Of a stretch of DNA of 42,117 nt, positions 14,309 through 22,389 are shown one piece after another (the first letter of the stretch is position 1; every line of letters begins with the position of its first letter). Where the stretch lies: positions 1 through 42,117 of the forward strand of contig JALIDQ010000003.1 in NCBI GenBank assembly GCA_022865275.1, in the 5' to 3' direction. The notes beneath the pieces were generated by a model. That model ran no database searches. It had not been told where the DNA came from and worked only from the letters and a program-made list of their open reading frames with translations. Both the position numbers and the translations under genes were made by a program. This stretch comes from Candidatus Nanohalarchaeota archaeon QJJ-9. Lineage in GTDB: Archaea; Nanohalarchaeota; Nanosalinia; Nanosalinales; Nanoanaerosalinaceae.

Positions 14309-15634
14309 ATGTATTCAGATGAGGTACAGGAAATTCTGGACGAGAAAAGCCTAACTCATGGGGACCGTGTAAGCATAGAAACCCGGGAAAACACGGAAAA
14401 GGGAGTTTTGATGCCGAGAGCGGAACAGGGAAATAATGATTGCCTTGTTATAAAGCTGGAAAGCGGCTACAACATAGGTATAAATATACATAACATAGAG
14501 AAAATTCAGAAACTGGAAAAAAAGAGCAAGGAACCGGCAAAGGAGATGCAAAAAGAAAAACTGAGATACGATGAGGACAAGCCTGACATACTTATTCTCC
14601 ATACAGGCGGAACCATCGCATCGAGGGTCAGCTACGAGGAAGGAGGAGTGACTCCCGCTTTCGAGCCCGAAGACCTACTGGATATGTATCCAGAGCTCTT
14701 TGAAGAAGCGAATATTGAATCAGAAGTCGTTGCACAAATGTTTTCCGAGGACATAGAGGTTGAGCACTGGCAGGAGATCGCGGAAAAAGTAGCGGAAAAC
14801 CGTGATAAGGACGGTATAATAATAAGCCACGGCACGGATACGATGCATTTTTCTGCAGCAGCTCTAAGCTTCATGCTTCAAGGTATAGATATTCCTATCG
14901 TCCTCGTAGGCTCCCAGAGATCAAGCGACAGGCCTAGCTCAGACGCGGCGATGAACCTGATTTCTGCGGCGGAATTTGTGAAGGAAGGAGTTCCAGGGGT
15001 ATTCATCTGCATGCACGCCAACTCAAGCGATGACAGAGCTGCGGTACATCTAGGAACAAGAGCCAGGAAGATGCATACCTCAAGAAGAGACGCGTTCAAG
15101 TCCATAGGAAGAAAGCCTGTCGCTGAGGTTGACTATGAGAAAGGAGAAGTAGAGATAGTCGAGCCTCCTTCCTACGAGAGAAAAGAGGAGTTCGAGCTTG
15201 AGGAAAGGATGGAAAAAGATGTGGATTATATGAAAGTTGTTCCCGGGATGGAGAAGCTGGATTTAGAACGTTATAAAAGCTCTGAAGGCCTTCTTATCGA
15301 AGGAACAGGGCTAGGTCACATGCCTGTAAACAGCTTCGACGAGCCTACCGAGAAACACAAGGAGGTTCTTGAGGAGCTTGAAGAAGTTGCTGAGGACTCT
15401 CTGGTAGCTATCTCAAGCCAGTGTATTCATGGAAGAATAAACATGAACGTCTACGATACAGGTATAAAGTTGAAGGATGCTGGAGTAGTTTCTTCTGAAA
15501 ACATGGTGCCTGGAGTAGCTTATGTAAAGCTTATGTGGAGTATTGGTCAGGCTGAAACAGAACAAGAAGCTGAAAAACTCTTTAAAGAAAATATTGCCGG
15601 GGAAATACAGTCCCGCGAGACGGTTAAGGATTAA
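14309..15634 (+). CDS. gatD: Glutamyl-tRNA(Gln) amidotransferase subunit D
   Basis: A 441-aa protein. GatD is the asparaginase-like subunit that releases ammonia from glutamine for the archaeal GatDE enzyme, which converts Glu-tRNA(Gln) to Gln-tRNA(Gln). A small N-terminal beta domain (about 1-75) precedes the asparaginase domain with LILHTGGTIASR (Thr102 is the expected nucleophile), IISHGTDTMHFSA (about 171-183) and GSQRSSDRPSSDAAMNLI. The length and motif order are those of GatD rather than a plain L-asparaginase. GatE follows one gene later. A TATA-like TTTCTTAAAC near 14277 lies about 28 nt upstream, predicting a leaderless mRNA. Confidence 0.95.
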   Translation: MYSDEVQEILDEKSLTHGDRVSIETRENTEKGVLMPRAEQGNNDCLVIKLESGYNIGINIHNIEKIQKLEKKSKEPAKEMQKEKLRYDEDKPDILILHTGGTIASRVSYEEGGVTPAFEPEDLLDMYPELFEEANIESEVVAQMFSEDIEVEHWQEIAEKVAENRDKDGIIISHGTDTMHFSAAALSFMLQGIDIPIVLVGSQRSSDRPSSDAAMNLISAAEFVKEGVPGVFICMHANSSDDRAAVHLGTRARKMHTSRRDAFKSIGRKPVAEVDYEKGEVEIVEPPSYERKEEFELEERMEKDVDYMKVVPGMEKLDLERYKSSEGLLIEGTGLGHMPVNSFDEPTEKHKEVLEELEEVAEDSLVAISSQCIHGRINMNVYDTGIKLKDAGVVSSENMVPGVAYVKLMWSIGQAETEQEAEKLFKENIAGEIQSRETVKD

Positions 15635-15650
15635 AAGGAGGTTTAAACAG

Positions 15651-16193
15651 ATGGTTAAAGTATACGGAGTAACTGGGATGCCTCTCGCAGGTAAGACTAC
15701 CGTCGCCGATATTCTAGAGGATAAAGGATACCAGAAAGTGGATATGGGAGATGTGGTAAGAGAGGAGATGGAGCAGAAAAACCTTCCTCCAGAAAAGACT
15801 GGAGAGTTCGTAAACAAGCAGAGAGATAAGCACGGTATGGATGCTATAGCCCGTTTAACCGTCCCTTACGCCCAGGATTGTTTTGAAGAAGAACAAGACG
15901 TCGTTATCACCGGTATGAGGAGCTTGGATGAGAAGGAAAAGTTTGAGGAAGAGTTCGATTACGGCATAGATGTTATAGCAATATGGGCTCCGGATAAAGT
16001 CAGAAAGAAAAGGAGGAAAGCTAGAGGAAGGCCTGAGGACGAGAAAGGTCAGAGCTTCACGGAAAGAGACTACAGAGAGCTTAAGAACGGTGTGGGAGAT
16101 CTTGTGGCGAAGAGCGACTATCTGATAAAGAACTACAGCATAGACAAACAAAAACTTAAGGAAAAGGTTGAGGAGATACTTGAGGATGATTGA
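15651..16193 (+). CDS. UPF0200-type P-loop nucleotide kinase-like protein
   Basis: A 180-aa protein. The P-loop VTGMPLAGKTTVADIL (about 7-22) is followed by VDMGDVVREEME, AIARLTVPYAQ, VVITGMRSLDEKEKFEE, RRKARGRPEDE and TERDYRELKNGVGDLVAKSD. This order is that of the archaeal UPF0200 family, relatives of dephospho-CoA/adenylate kinases. The substrate is not established for the family as far as I know. Start at 15651 rather than 15543: AAGGAGG ends 8-9 nt before this ATG and the upstream in-frame ATG lies inside gatD. It sits between gatD and gatE with short spacers, so the three are probably one transcript. Confidence 0.82.
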   Translation: MVKVYGVTGMPLAGKTTVADILEDKGYQKVDMGDVVREEMEQKNLPPEKTGEFVNKQRDKHGMDAIARLTVPYAQDCFEEEQDVVITGMRSLDEKEKFEEEFDYGIDVIAIWAPDKVRKKRRKARGRPEDEKGQSFTERDYRELKNGVGDLVAKSDYLIKNYSIDKQKLKEKVEEILEDD

Positions 16194-16194
16194 T

Positions 16195-18075
16195 ATGGTA
16201 GATTATGAGGAATTAGGTTTTAAATGCGGTATAGAGATACATCAGCAGCTTGGTACCGATACAAAGCTTTTCTGTAACTGTGGGACTGATTTAGAAAACG
16301 TAAACCCAGATTCAAAGGTTTCACGGTCCCTCAGACCGGTTGCCGGGGAAGAAGGCGAGGTTGATCGGGCGGCGAAGTTCGAGTTTCTTAGGGACAAAGA
16401 GTTCGTCTACCACAGCTTCAAAGACCATAACTGCCTCGTAGAGCTGGACGAGGAGCCCCCACACCCTATAGATAGAGAAGCGATGGATATCGCAGTAACT
16501 TCCGCGGAGATGCTTAGCTGTAACGTTCCTGACGAGATACATGTGATGCGTAAAACAGTTATAGACGGTTCAAACACCTCCGGATTCCAGAGAACTGCTG
16601 TAGTAGGTAGGAAAGGAGATATAAACTTGGATAAAGGGAATGTAGGAATCGAGAGCATAGCTTTAGAGGAGGAATCAGCAGGTATAAACCAGAAAGGAGA
16701 TAAGCGTTCGGTATTTGACCTCGACCGTCTAGGCATACCTCTTATAGAGATAGGAACCTCTCCTGATATCAACGACCCAGAGCACGCTAAGCAGGCGGCT
16801 TTAAAACTAGGGATGATTCTTAGGTCTACAGGAAAGGTCAAGCGTGGTTTAGGAACTATAAGACAGGACGTCAACGTTTCTATAGATGAAGGAGCTAGAG
16901 TCGAGATAAAAGGCTTTCAGGAGGTCAAGCAGATAGATAAGCTTGTTGAAAACGAGGTAAAGCGCCAGAAGAGCCTCTTGGAGATAAAAGAAGAGCTTGA
17001 GGAGAGAGGGATAGAATCGATAGAGGAGGAGGTTAAGGATGTTACTGAGGTTTTTGAGGGTACGGAGAACCAGATAATCGCTTCTATCTTGGAAGATAAC
17101 GGTTCTGTCTTCGCGGTAAAGATTTCTTTTGAAGGACTCATGAACAAGGAGTTATGTGGTGGGAAGACTCTAGGAAGAGAGTTCGCTGATTATGCGAAAG
17201 CCTACGGTCTGAAAGGGATAATGCATACTGACGAGGAAACAGGAAAATACGACCTTGAAAAAGAGTTTGATAAGGTTAGGACTGGGATGGGCAAAGAAGA
17301 GGGTGAAACAGTTGTTATAGCTGCAGGTGAAGGAGAAAAACCTAAAAAAGCTATAGAAGCGGTTAAAGAAAGAGCTGAAAAAGCGTTGAACGGAGTTCCT
17401 GAGGAGACTAGAACCGCTAACAACGACTTTACTACTTCTTATGCTCGACCTCTTCCCGGTTCTTCTAGGATGTATCCTGAGACTGATATTCCACCTTTTG
17501 TTGTGGACGAGGATTATTTAACCAGTATAAGAGAAAACCTTCCCGACACTTTAGAAGAAAGAAAGGAGAAAGCGGAAGAGGAGGCTGGAAGACAGCTCGC
17601 CGAGCAGCTCCACAACGCTTCGAAGTTGAGACTTTACGAGAATGTGAAGGATAAGGTAGATATGGATGAAAGAGAGGTAGCTAATTTTCTGGTAAACAAA
17701 CTAGAGGATATCAGCTCTAGGTATGAAGTAGATACAGATCAGTTGGGAGAAAAGGACCTGGTTGCAACCCTTAATCTTATTGAGGGAGGAGAAATCACCT
17801 CTGATGCAGTACCTGATGTGGTCGAAAAGGTGGTAGAGGAGAGTAAATCCCCTCAAGAGGTTGTCGATGAGTTAGGACTGGGTACACTTGGTGAAGAAGA
17901 GGTCCGAAAAGCTGTGAAGGAAGTTTTAGAGGATAAGAAGGAGCTTGTAGAGTCACAGGGCGAGCACGCTAAAGGAGCTTTGATGGGGCTTGTCATGGAG
18001 GAGGTCAAGGGCGAGGCAGAAGGTTCTCTGGTAAGCAGGATTCTTGACGAGGAGCTGGGTAAAAGGCTGGACTAG
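16195..18075 (+). CDS. gatE: Glutamyl-tRNA(Gln) amidotransferase subunit E
   Basis: A 626-aa protein. GatE binds Glu-tRNA(Gln), phosphorylates the glutamyl group and receives ammonia from GatD. It starts MVDYEELGFKCGIEIHQQLG, the GatB/E signature. It continues with LFCNCGTDLE, the zinc-type cysteines, VMRKTVIDGSNTSGFQRTAV, GIPLIEIGTSPDI and QDVNVSIDEGARVEIKGFQE. A GAD-type insert typical of GatE over GatB is visible near FEGTENQIIASILEDNGSVF. A C-terminal YqeY-like helical domain ends HAKGALMGLVMEEVKGEAEG. ATG 16195 was chosen because TGAGG (16181-16185) lies 9 nt upstream and the protein then begins at the conserved position. The upstream ATGs at 16168 and 16186 fall in the previous gene. 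Confidence 0.95.
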   Translation: MVDYEELGFKCGIEIHQQLGTDTKLFCNCGTDLENVNPDSKVSRSLRPVAGEEGEVDRAAKFEFLRDKEFVYHSFKDHNCLVELDEEPPHPIDREAMDIAVTSAEMLSCNVPDEIHVMRKTVIDGSNTSGFQRTAVVGRKGDINLDKGNVGIESIALEEESAGINQKGDKRSVFDLDRLGIPLIEIGTSPDINDPEHAKQAALKLGMILRSTGKVKRGLGTIRQDVNVSIDEGARVEIKGFQEVKQIDKLVENEVKRQKSLLEIKEELEERGIESIEEEVKDVTEVFEGTENQIIASILEDNGSVFAVKISFEGLMNKELCGGKTLGREFADYAKAYGLKGIMHTDEETGKYDLEKEFDKVRTGMGKEEGETVVIAAGEGEKPKKAIEAVKERAEKALNGVPEETRTANNDFTTSYARPLPGSSRMYPETDIPPFVVDEDYLTSIRENLPDTLEERKEKAEEEAGRQLAEQLHNASKLRLYENVKDKVDMDEREVANFLVNKLEDISSRYEVDTDQLGEKDLVATLNLIEGGEITSDAVPDVVEKVVEESKSPQEVVDELGLGTLGEEEVRKAVKEVLEDKKELVESQGEHAKGALMGLVMEEVKGEAEGSLVSRILDEELGKRLD

Positions 18076-18100
18076 AGGCTCCCTACCTTTATAAAGGTTA

Positions 18101-18110
18101 TTTAAAAAGG
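18101..18110 (+). promoter_or_regulatory. TATA promoter of the tbp gene
   Basis: TTATTTAAAA after the gatE stop is the best TATA candidate. Transcription would begin around 18130, so the mRNA would start at or just before the hairpin at 18133-18153. A second AT-rich box, CTTTATAAA, lies at about 18089-18097. Confidence 0.45.
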
Positions 18111-18132
18111 ATTTTGTGCTGGTTGTTGAGAA

Positions 18133-18153
18133 CGCCTTATTAGCGGTAAGGCG
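18133..18153 (+). promoter_or_regulatory. Perfect hairpin in the tbp 5' leader, touching the ribosome site
   Basis: CGCCTTA (18133-18139) and TAAGGCG (18147-18153) form a 7-bp perfect stem with the loop TTAGCGG. The ribosome site GAGGTGAT (18153-18160) begins at the last stem base, 5 nt before the tbp ATG at 18166. The stem could hide or expose the ribosome site, or as DNA could be a protein-binding palindrome. Either would suit self-limitation of TBP level; no experimental basis. Confidence 0.5.
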
Positions 18154-18165
18154 AGGTGATTTATA

Positions 18166-18714
18166 ATGGATGAGATAAAAATCGAGAACGTTGTTGCTTC
18201 TACAGATTTTAAACGGAGGATGCCCTTGGACAAGATAGCTATCAACCTGAAGAACACAGAGTATGAGCCTGAGCAGTTTCCGGGTCTAGTATACCGGTTG
18301 GACGAGCCTAAGTCTGCTGCGCTAATCTTTGGATCCGGAAAAGTCGTGTGTACGGGAACTAAAAGTCCGGAAAAGGCGAAGATAGCGGTGAAAAAGATAA
18401 TAGAGGAGCTCAAGGAGACTGAAGTAGTTGTAGAAGAAGAACCGGAGATTACGGTACAGAATATGGTTGCTTCAAGTCACTTAAACCACGAGCTCAACCT
18501 TAACAGGATAGCTTTTGATCTTGTAGGTACAGAGTATGAGCCTGAGCAGTTTCCAGGTCTAGTATACCGGTTAGACGAGCCTAAAGTAGCTTTTCTACTG
18601 TTTTCTTCCGGTAAAATAGTCTGCACAGGTGGAAACAATATAGGGGAAGTTGAAGAAGGCATAAAGAAGCTTCAAGGGAAGCTTAATGAAGTAGGTGCTC
18701 TTCCAGAAAGCTAG
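18166..18714 (+). CDS. tbp: TATA-box-binding protein TBP
   Basis: A 182-aa protein, the usual archaeal TBP length, with two saddle repeats. Repeat 1 has IENVVASTDFKRRMPLDKIA, TEYEPEQFPGLVYRLDEPK and GKVVCTGTKSPEKAK. Repeat 2 has VQNMVASSHLNHELNLNRIA, the same TEYEPEQFPGLVYRLDEPK and GKIVCTGGNNIGEVEEG. TBP recruits TFB and RNA polymerase to promoters such as those listed here. The shared peptide in the two repeats is encoded by almost identical DNA (56 nt, two differences), which is odd for an ancient duplication. A GAGGTGAT ribosome site precedes the ATG. It is monocistronic, with a T-rich terminator after it. Confidence 0.97.
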   Translation: MDEIKIENVVASTDFKRRMPLDKIAINLKNTEYEPEQFPGLVYRLDEPKSAALIFGSGKVVCTGTKSPEKAKIAVKKIIEELKETEVVVEEEPEITVQNMVASSHLNHELNLNRIAFDLVGTEYEPEQFPGLVYRLDEPKVAFLLFSSGKIVCTGGNNIGEVEEGIKKLQGKLNEVGALPES

Positions 18715-18732
18715 GCAAGGTTTACTACTTCC

Positions 18733-18750
18733 TTTCTCTTTTTTTATCTT
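18733..18750 (+). terminator. T-rich terminator after tbp
   Basis: TTTCTCTTTTTTTATCTT follows the tbp stop within 40 nt and ends the transcript before the MCM gene. Confidence 0.55.
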
Positions 18751-18838
18751 AACATCAAGAAACCATTTAAGATTTTATCTCTCTATTCTTGGGTAGGCCC
18801 TAAAAACCCTATCATATTTTTCCAGAAGGTATCCTAAA

Positions 18839-20836
18839 GTGGAATACAGCGACAAGACCTCGGCATTTGAACAGTTCTTCAGAGAAGCTATGAAAGAGGA
18901 GCTTGGGCGGATTGTTTCCGAAGGAGAAAAGGCAGCGGTAATCGATTTCAACGAACTTGAGAAACAACAGCCAGAGCTTGCTGAAAGCTTTTTAGATGAG
19001 CCGGAAGAGACGCTGGACGCAGCGGAGGATTCCCTAGAAAAGCTTAGTTTTGTAGACAAAGATCTCAATCCACGTATAACCGATCTGCCAGAGTCCGAAC
19101 ACGTTGCGATAAGAAACCTGAGGAGCGATCATTTAGGAAGGATGATTGGTATAAGAGGCATAGTAAAGCGCGCCTCAGAGGTTAGACCAGAAGTAGTATC
19201 CGCTACTTTTGAATGTACAAACTGTGGCGATATGTACGAAAAAGAGCAGGATTCAGCAAAGCTTAAATCCCCTTACAAATGCGACTGCGGGAACAGAAAC
19301 TTTGAAGCGGTAGACAAGACTATGGAAGACGTCCAGGCTGTAACCATAGAAGAGGACCCCCAGCAGATAAAGGGTTCAGAACAGCCGAGAAAGATAGGAG
19401 TATATCTAAGGAAAGACCTGGTAGATCCTGACTTCCAGTCGAGGATAATGCCTGGAAATAAGGTAATACTATCAGGAATACTCCGCGAAAAACCTAAAAG
19501 CAAGAGTTCTAAGCGTTATGATCTTTATATGGAGGGTAACTACCTCGAACCTATTCAGAGAGAGTTTGAGCAGATAAAGATAAAACCTGAGGACAAGGAA
19601 GAGATACAGGACCTGAGCGATGAGGAAGATATCTTCGACAGGATAGTTGACTCTATCGCTCCTTCGATCTACGGTCACAGAGAACTAAAGAAGGCTATTG
19701 CACTCCAGATGTTTTCGGGCGTGCAGAAATCCAGGCCTGACGGTACAGAAACACGCGGAGACATCCACGTTCTCCTTATAGGAGAACCAGGTACCGGCAA
19801 ATCTCAGTTGCTTAAGTTTGCTGGCGATCTAGCTCCTAAAGGCAAGTATGTTGCAGGTAAAGGCGCTACCGCTGCAGGAATAACTGCTACAGTAGTAAAA
19901 GACGAGATAACCGGCGATTATGCGTTAGAAGCAGGAGCGTTGGTTCTTGCTAACAAAGGACTAGCTACAGTAGATGAGATAGATAAGATGGAAGCAGAGG
20001 ACCGTTCCTCGATGCATGAGGCGATGGAGCAGGGTACTATAACCGTTTCAAAGGCTAATATACAGGCTACACTCCAGTGTAGGACAAGTATACTTGCGGC
20101 GGGAAACCCTAAGTTCGGACGTTTCGACCCTTACCAACCCGTAAGCGAACAGATAAACCTTTCAGATACGCTACTTTCCAGGTTCGATCTTTTATTCCCT
20201 GTAAAAGATGAGCCTTCCAAGTCCAAGGATGAAAAGCTTTCAGATCACATAATGAGCATGCACACCGATCCGGAAGACCATTCAGGTTCGATAGAGACTG
20301 AGAAGCTTAGGAAATATATAGCCTACGCGAAGAAGAATGTAAGACCCGACCTTACCGAGGAGGCGCAGAAGAAGATAAAAGATTTCTATGTCGATACAAG
20401 GATGCAGGGTAGCTCTGATGGAGAACAGTCCAAAGTCCCTATTACTGCCCGCCAGCTTGAAGCGTTGATAAGGCTTTCCGAAGCGTCGGCAAGGCTGAGG
20501 CTTAGTGATAAAGTGGAGGAAAAAGATGCACAGAGAGCTATAGACCTTTTAACTCATTCGTTAAAGGAGATAGGGGTTGTTGACGAATCCGGTGAGTTCG
20601 ATATAGACAAGCTCGAGACCGGAATGTCCTCAGAGAGTAGGAACAATATACAGGTGATCATGAACCTTGTAAAAGAGCTCAGCGGTGGTTCGGGCGAAGC
20701 CGTGCCGATAGAAGACGTCTATGCGCAGGCGGAGGAGGAAGGTATAGGTGAGGAAAAAGCAGAGGAAATTATAGACAAGCTCAAACGTGAAGGAGAGATA
20801 TACGAGCCTAAAAACGGCCATATAGGAACTATATGA
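18839..20836 (+). CDS. mcm: Replicative helicase MCM
   Basis: A 665-aa protein with a GTG start. The MCM hexamer unwinds DNA at replication forks. An N-terminal helical domain leads to an OB domain (IGIRGIVKRASEVRPEVVSA) with a zinc ribbon, CTNCGDMY and CDCGNRNF, about residues 125-158. The AAA+ domain has YGHRELKKAIALQMFSGV, Walker A GEPGTGKSQLLKF (315-327), Walker B LATVDEIDKMEAED (about 375-388), sensor 1 LAAGNPKFGRFDP and the arginine finger LSRFDLLFPV. The last 70 residues are a winged helix ending REGEIYEPKNGHIG. No intein, unlike many haloarchaeal MCM genes. It heads a long run of genes; the RPA32-like gene follows after 10 nt. Confidence 0.97.
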   Translation: MEYSDKTSAFEQFFREAMKEELGRIVSEGEKAAVIDFNELEKQQPELAESFLDEPEETLDAAEDSLEKLSFVDKDLNPRITDLPESEHVAIRNLRSDHLGRMIGIRGIVKRASEVRPEVVSATFECTNCGDMYEKEQDSAKLKSPYKCDCGNRNFEAVDKTMEDVQAVTIEEDPQQIKGSEQPRKIGVYLRKDLVDPDFQSRIMPGNKVILSGILREKPKSKSSKRYDLYMEGNYLEPIQREFEQIKIKPEDKEEIQDLSDEEDIFDRIVDSIAPSIYGHRELKKAIALQMFSGVQKSRPDGTETRGDIHVLLIGEPGTGKSQLLKFAGDLAPKGKYVAGKGATAAGITATVVKDEITGDYALEAGALVLANKGLATVDEIDKMEAEDRSSMHEAMEQGTITVSKANIQATLQCRTSILAAGNPKFGRFDPYQPVSEQINLSDTLLSRFDLLFPVKDEPSKSKDEKLSDHIMSMHTDPEDHSGSIETEKLRKYIAYAKKNVRPDLTEEAQKKIKDFYVDTRMQGSSDGEQSKVPITARQLEALIRLSEASARLRLSDKVEEKDAQRAIDLLTHSLKEIGVVDESGEFDIDKLETGMSSESRNNIQVIMNLVKELSGGSGEAVPIEDVYAQAEEEGIGEEKAEEIIDKLKREGEIYEPKNGHIGTI

Positions 20837-20846
20837 GGTAAAAAAT

Positions 20847-21668
20847 ATGCCAGGAAACCGACAAAGGATGACTGCTAGAAGAGTTCAGCTGGAAGCTATA
20901 GAGAAGGGAAACTACCACAAAAAAGAGGGATACGAACCTAACTACGTTATAACCCCGATAGGGGTAGCTGTGTCCAGAGCATGCGTGGTAGCTACTGTAG
21001 TTGATACTTTTCAGAACGATGAGGAAACCTATGGAGCTATAACTCTGGACGATAGTAGCTCGACTTTAAGAGCGAAGTTTTTTCAGGACCTAAGCGATAT
21101 GGATGATATAGAGGAAGGCCAGCTCCTTGAAGTCATTGGAAAAGTCAAAGAATACGATGGAGAGAGGTACATACAGCCCGAACTGATGAAGGAAAGAAGT
21201 ATAAAATACGAGCTACTGCATAACCTCGAGATGGAACAGACCCGTAGGAGGTTTAAGAAACTAGTTGAGAAAGCTCAGAAATTTGAAAAGGAAGACAGGT
21301 CTGATGAGGATATAAAAGAAGAGCTTAAAGGGGAGGGACTGAACGAAAAAGAGGCTAATGCGGTAATAGAGTACTTGAACCCTGAAGAACAGTTTGAAAA
21401 GGCTGAAGAAGTCGAAAGCAAGGGAAAACAAGAGGATAAAACACCTGAAGAGCATGATGGACCGGAAGACGAAGAAGAGGAAGTAGGGAAGGTTGAGAAG
21501 GCGGTGCTTGAGAGGATAGAGGAGCTTGATGAGGGAGAGGGAGCGGACTACTCCGAGATAATCGAAGCGGCAGACTATAACGAGGACGAGATAGAGTCCG
21601 CGATAAACAATCTTTTAAGTGACGGTACGTGTTATGAACCTAAGCCAGGGAAGATAAAGAAACTTTAG
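20847..21668 (+). CDS. RPA32-like single-stranded DNA-binding protein (OB fold plus winged helix)
   Basis: A 273-aa protein. The N-terminal region includes RRVQLEAIEKGNYHKKEG. The single OB domain (about 38-125) contains SRACVVATVVDTFQNDEE, YGAITLDDSSSTLRAKFFQD and VIGKVKEYDGERYIQPELM. A charged linker (about 185-215) leads to a C-terminal winged helix ending NLLSDGTCYEPKPGKIKKL, which resembles the end of the neighbouring MCM. Domain order matches RPA32 (RPA2). It probably coats single-stranded DNA during replication and repair. A UBA-like helical hairpin is possible in EDIKEELKGEGLNEKEANAV. TGAGGTA lies 6 nt before the ATG. Confidence 0.8.
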   Translation: MPGNRQRMTARRVQLEAIEKGNYHKKEGYEPNYVITPIGVAVSRACVVATVVDTFQNDEETYGAITLDDSSSTLRAKFFQDLSDMDDIEEGQLLEVIGKVKEYDGERYIQPELMKERSIKYELLHNLEMEQTRRRFKKLVEKAQKFEKEDRSDEDIKEELKGEGLNEKEANAVIEYLNPEEQFEKAEEVESKGKQEDKTPEEHDGPEDEEEEVGKVEKAVLERIEELDEGEGADYSEIIEAADYNEDEIESAINNLLSDGTCYEPKPGKIKKL

Positions 21669-21677
21669 GTGATACCG

Positions 21678-22085
21678 ATGGAAGAAGATTACGAAAAGAT
21701 GCTTGAAGACGCGAGAGAAGACCTGCCCGAAGAGGTATTCGAGTCGGCAAGGTTTACTATACCTGAGGCGGATACTCAAAAAAGCGGGAACAAGACTGTC
21801 ATAAACAACTTTGGAGATATCGCGGACAATCTAGGTAGGGACAAAAAACATCTTACAAAATATCTTCTGAAAGAGCTTGGAACCGCAGGCCATAGAGAAG
21901 GAAAAGAGTTAATCCTCCAAGGAAAGTTCAGGAGAGGGAAGATAAATGGTAAGATCGAGGACTACTGTGAGGAATACGTTATATGCGACGAGTGCAGCAG
22001 GCCTGATACAAGGCTGGTGAAAGAGAAAGGAGTTACGATTCTCAAATGCGAAGCCTGTGGAGCCAGGAAGAGCGTAGAGGAGTAA
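21678..22085 (+). CDS. eif2b: Translation initiation factor aIF2, beta subunit
   Basis: A 135-aa protein with the aIF2-beta outline. A short N-terminal helix (DYEKMLEDAREDLPEE) is followed by a central domain with KTVINNFGDIADNLGRDKKH, LTKYLLKELGTAGHREGKEL and ILQGKF, and a C-terminal zinc ribbon CDECSRPDTRLV with CEACGARKSV. It is part of the heterotrimer that delivers initiator tRNA to the ribosome. I chose ATG 21678 over GTG 21669: AGGTGAT (21667-21673) then stands as the ribosome site, whereas it would cover the GTG itself. Confidence 0.95.
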   Translation: MEEDYEKMLEDAREDLPEEVFESARFTIPEADTQKSGNKTVINNFGDIADNLGRDKKHLTKYLLKELGTAGHREGKELILQGKFRRGKINGKIEDYCEEYVICDECSRPDTRLVKEKGVTILKCEACGARKSVEE

Positions 22086-22086
22086 A

Positions 22087-22386
22087 ATGTCTTTTCACCT
22101 AAAAATTCACGATACAGAGGACGGGAAAGTAGTTGCAGCCTGTGACAAGGATATCCTCGGAGAAGCTTACCAGGAAGGAGACACAAAGCTTGCCCTCGAG
22201 GAAGATTTCTACGGGAAGGAGGAAGGCGGTTTTTTGGAGCTTTTGGAAGCGCTTAAAGAATGCGTGACCGCAAACATAGCTGGTGAAGAACTCGTATCCG
22301 AGCTTCTGGATGAAGGACTGGTAAAAGAAAAAGAGGTCAAAACCGTGGAAGGAGTACCGCACGTACAGCTCTTCTTTGTGAGGTAG
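22087..22386 (+). CDS. DUF424 family protein
   Basis: A 99-aa protein with the archaeal DUF424 pattern: VVAACDKDILGEAYQEGDTK, LEEDFYGKEE, ANIAGEELVSELLDEGLV and GVPHVQLFFV. The family function is not known to me. Its place between aIF2-beta and NMD3, one nucleotide after the former, suggests a link with translation or ribosome maturation. Confidence 0.85.
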   Translation: MSFHLKIHDTEDGKVVAACDKDILGEAYQEGDTKLALEEDFYGKEEGGFLELLEALKECVTANIAGEELVSELLDEGLVKEKEVKTVEGVPHVQLFFVR

Positions 22387-22389
22387 ACT

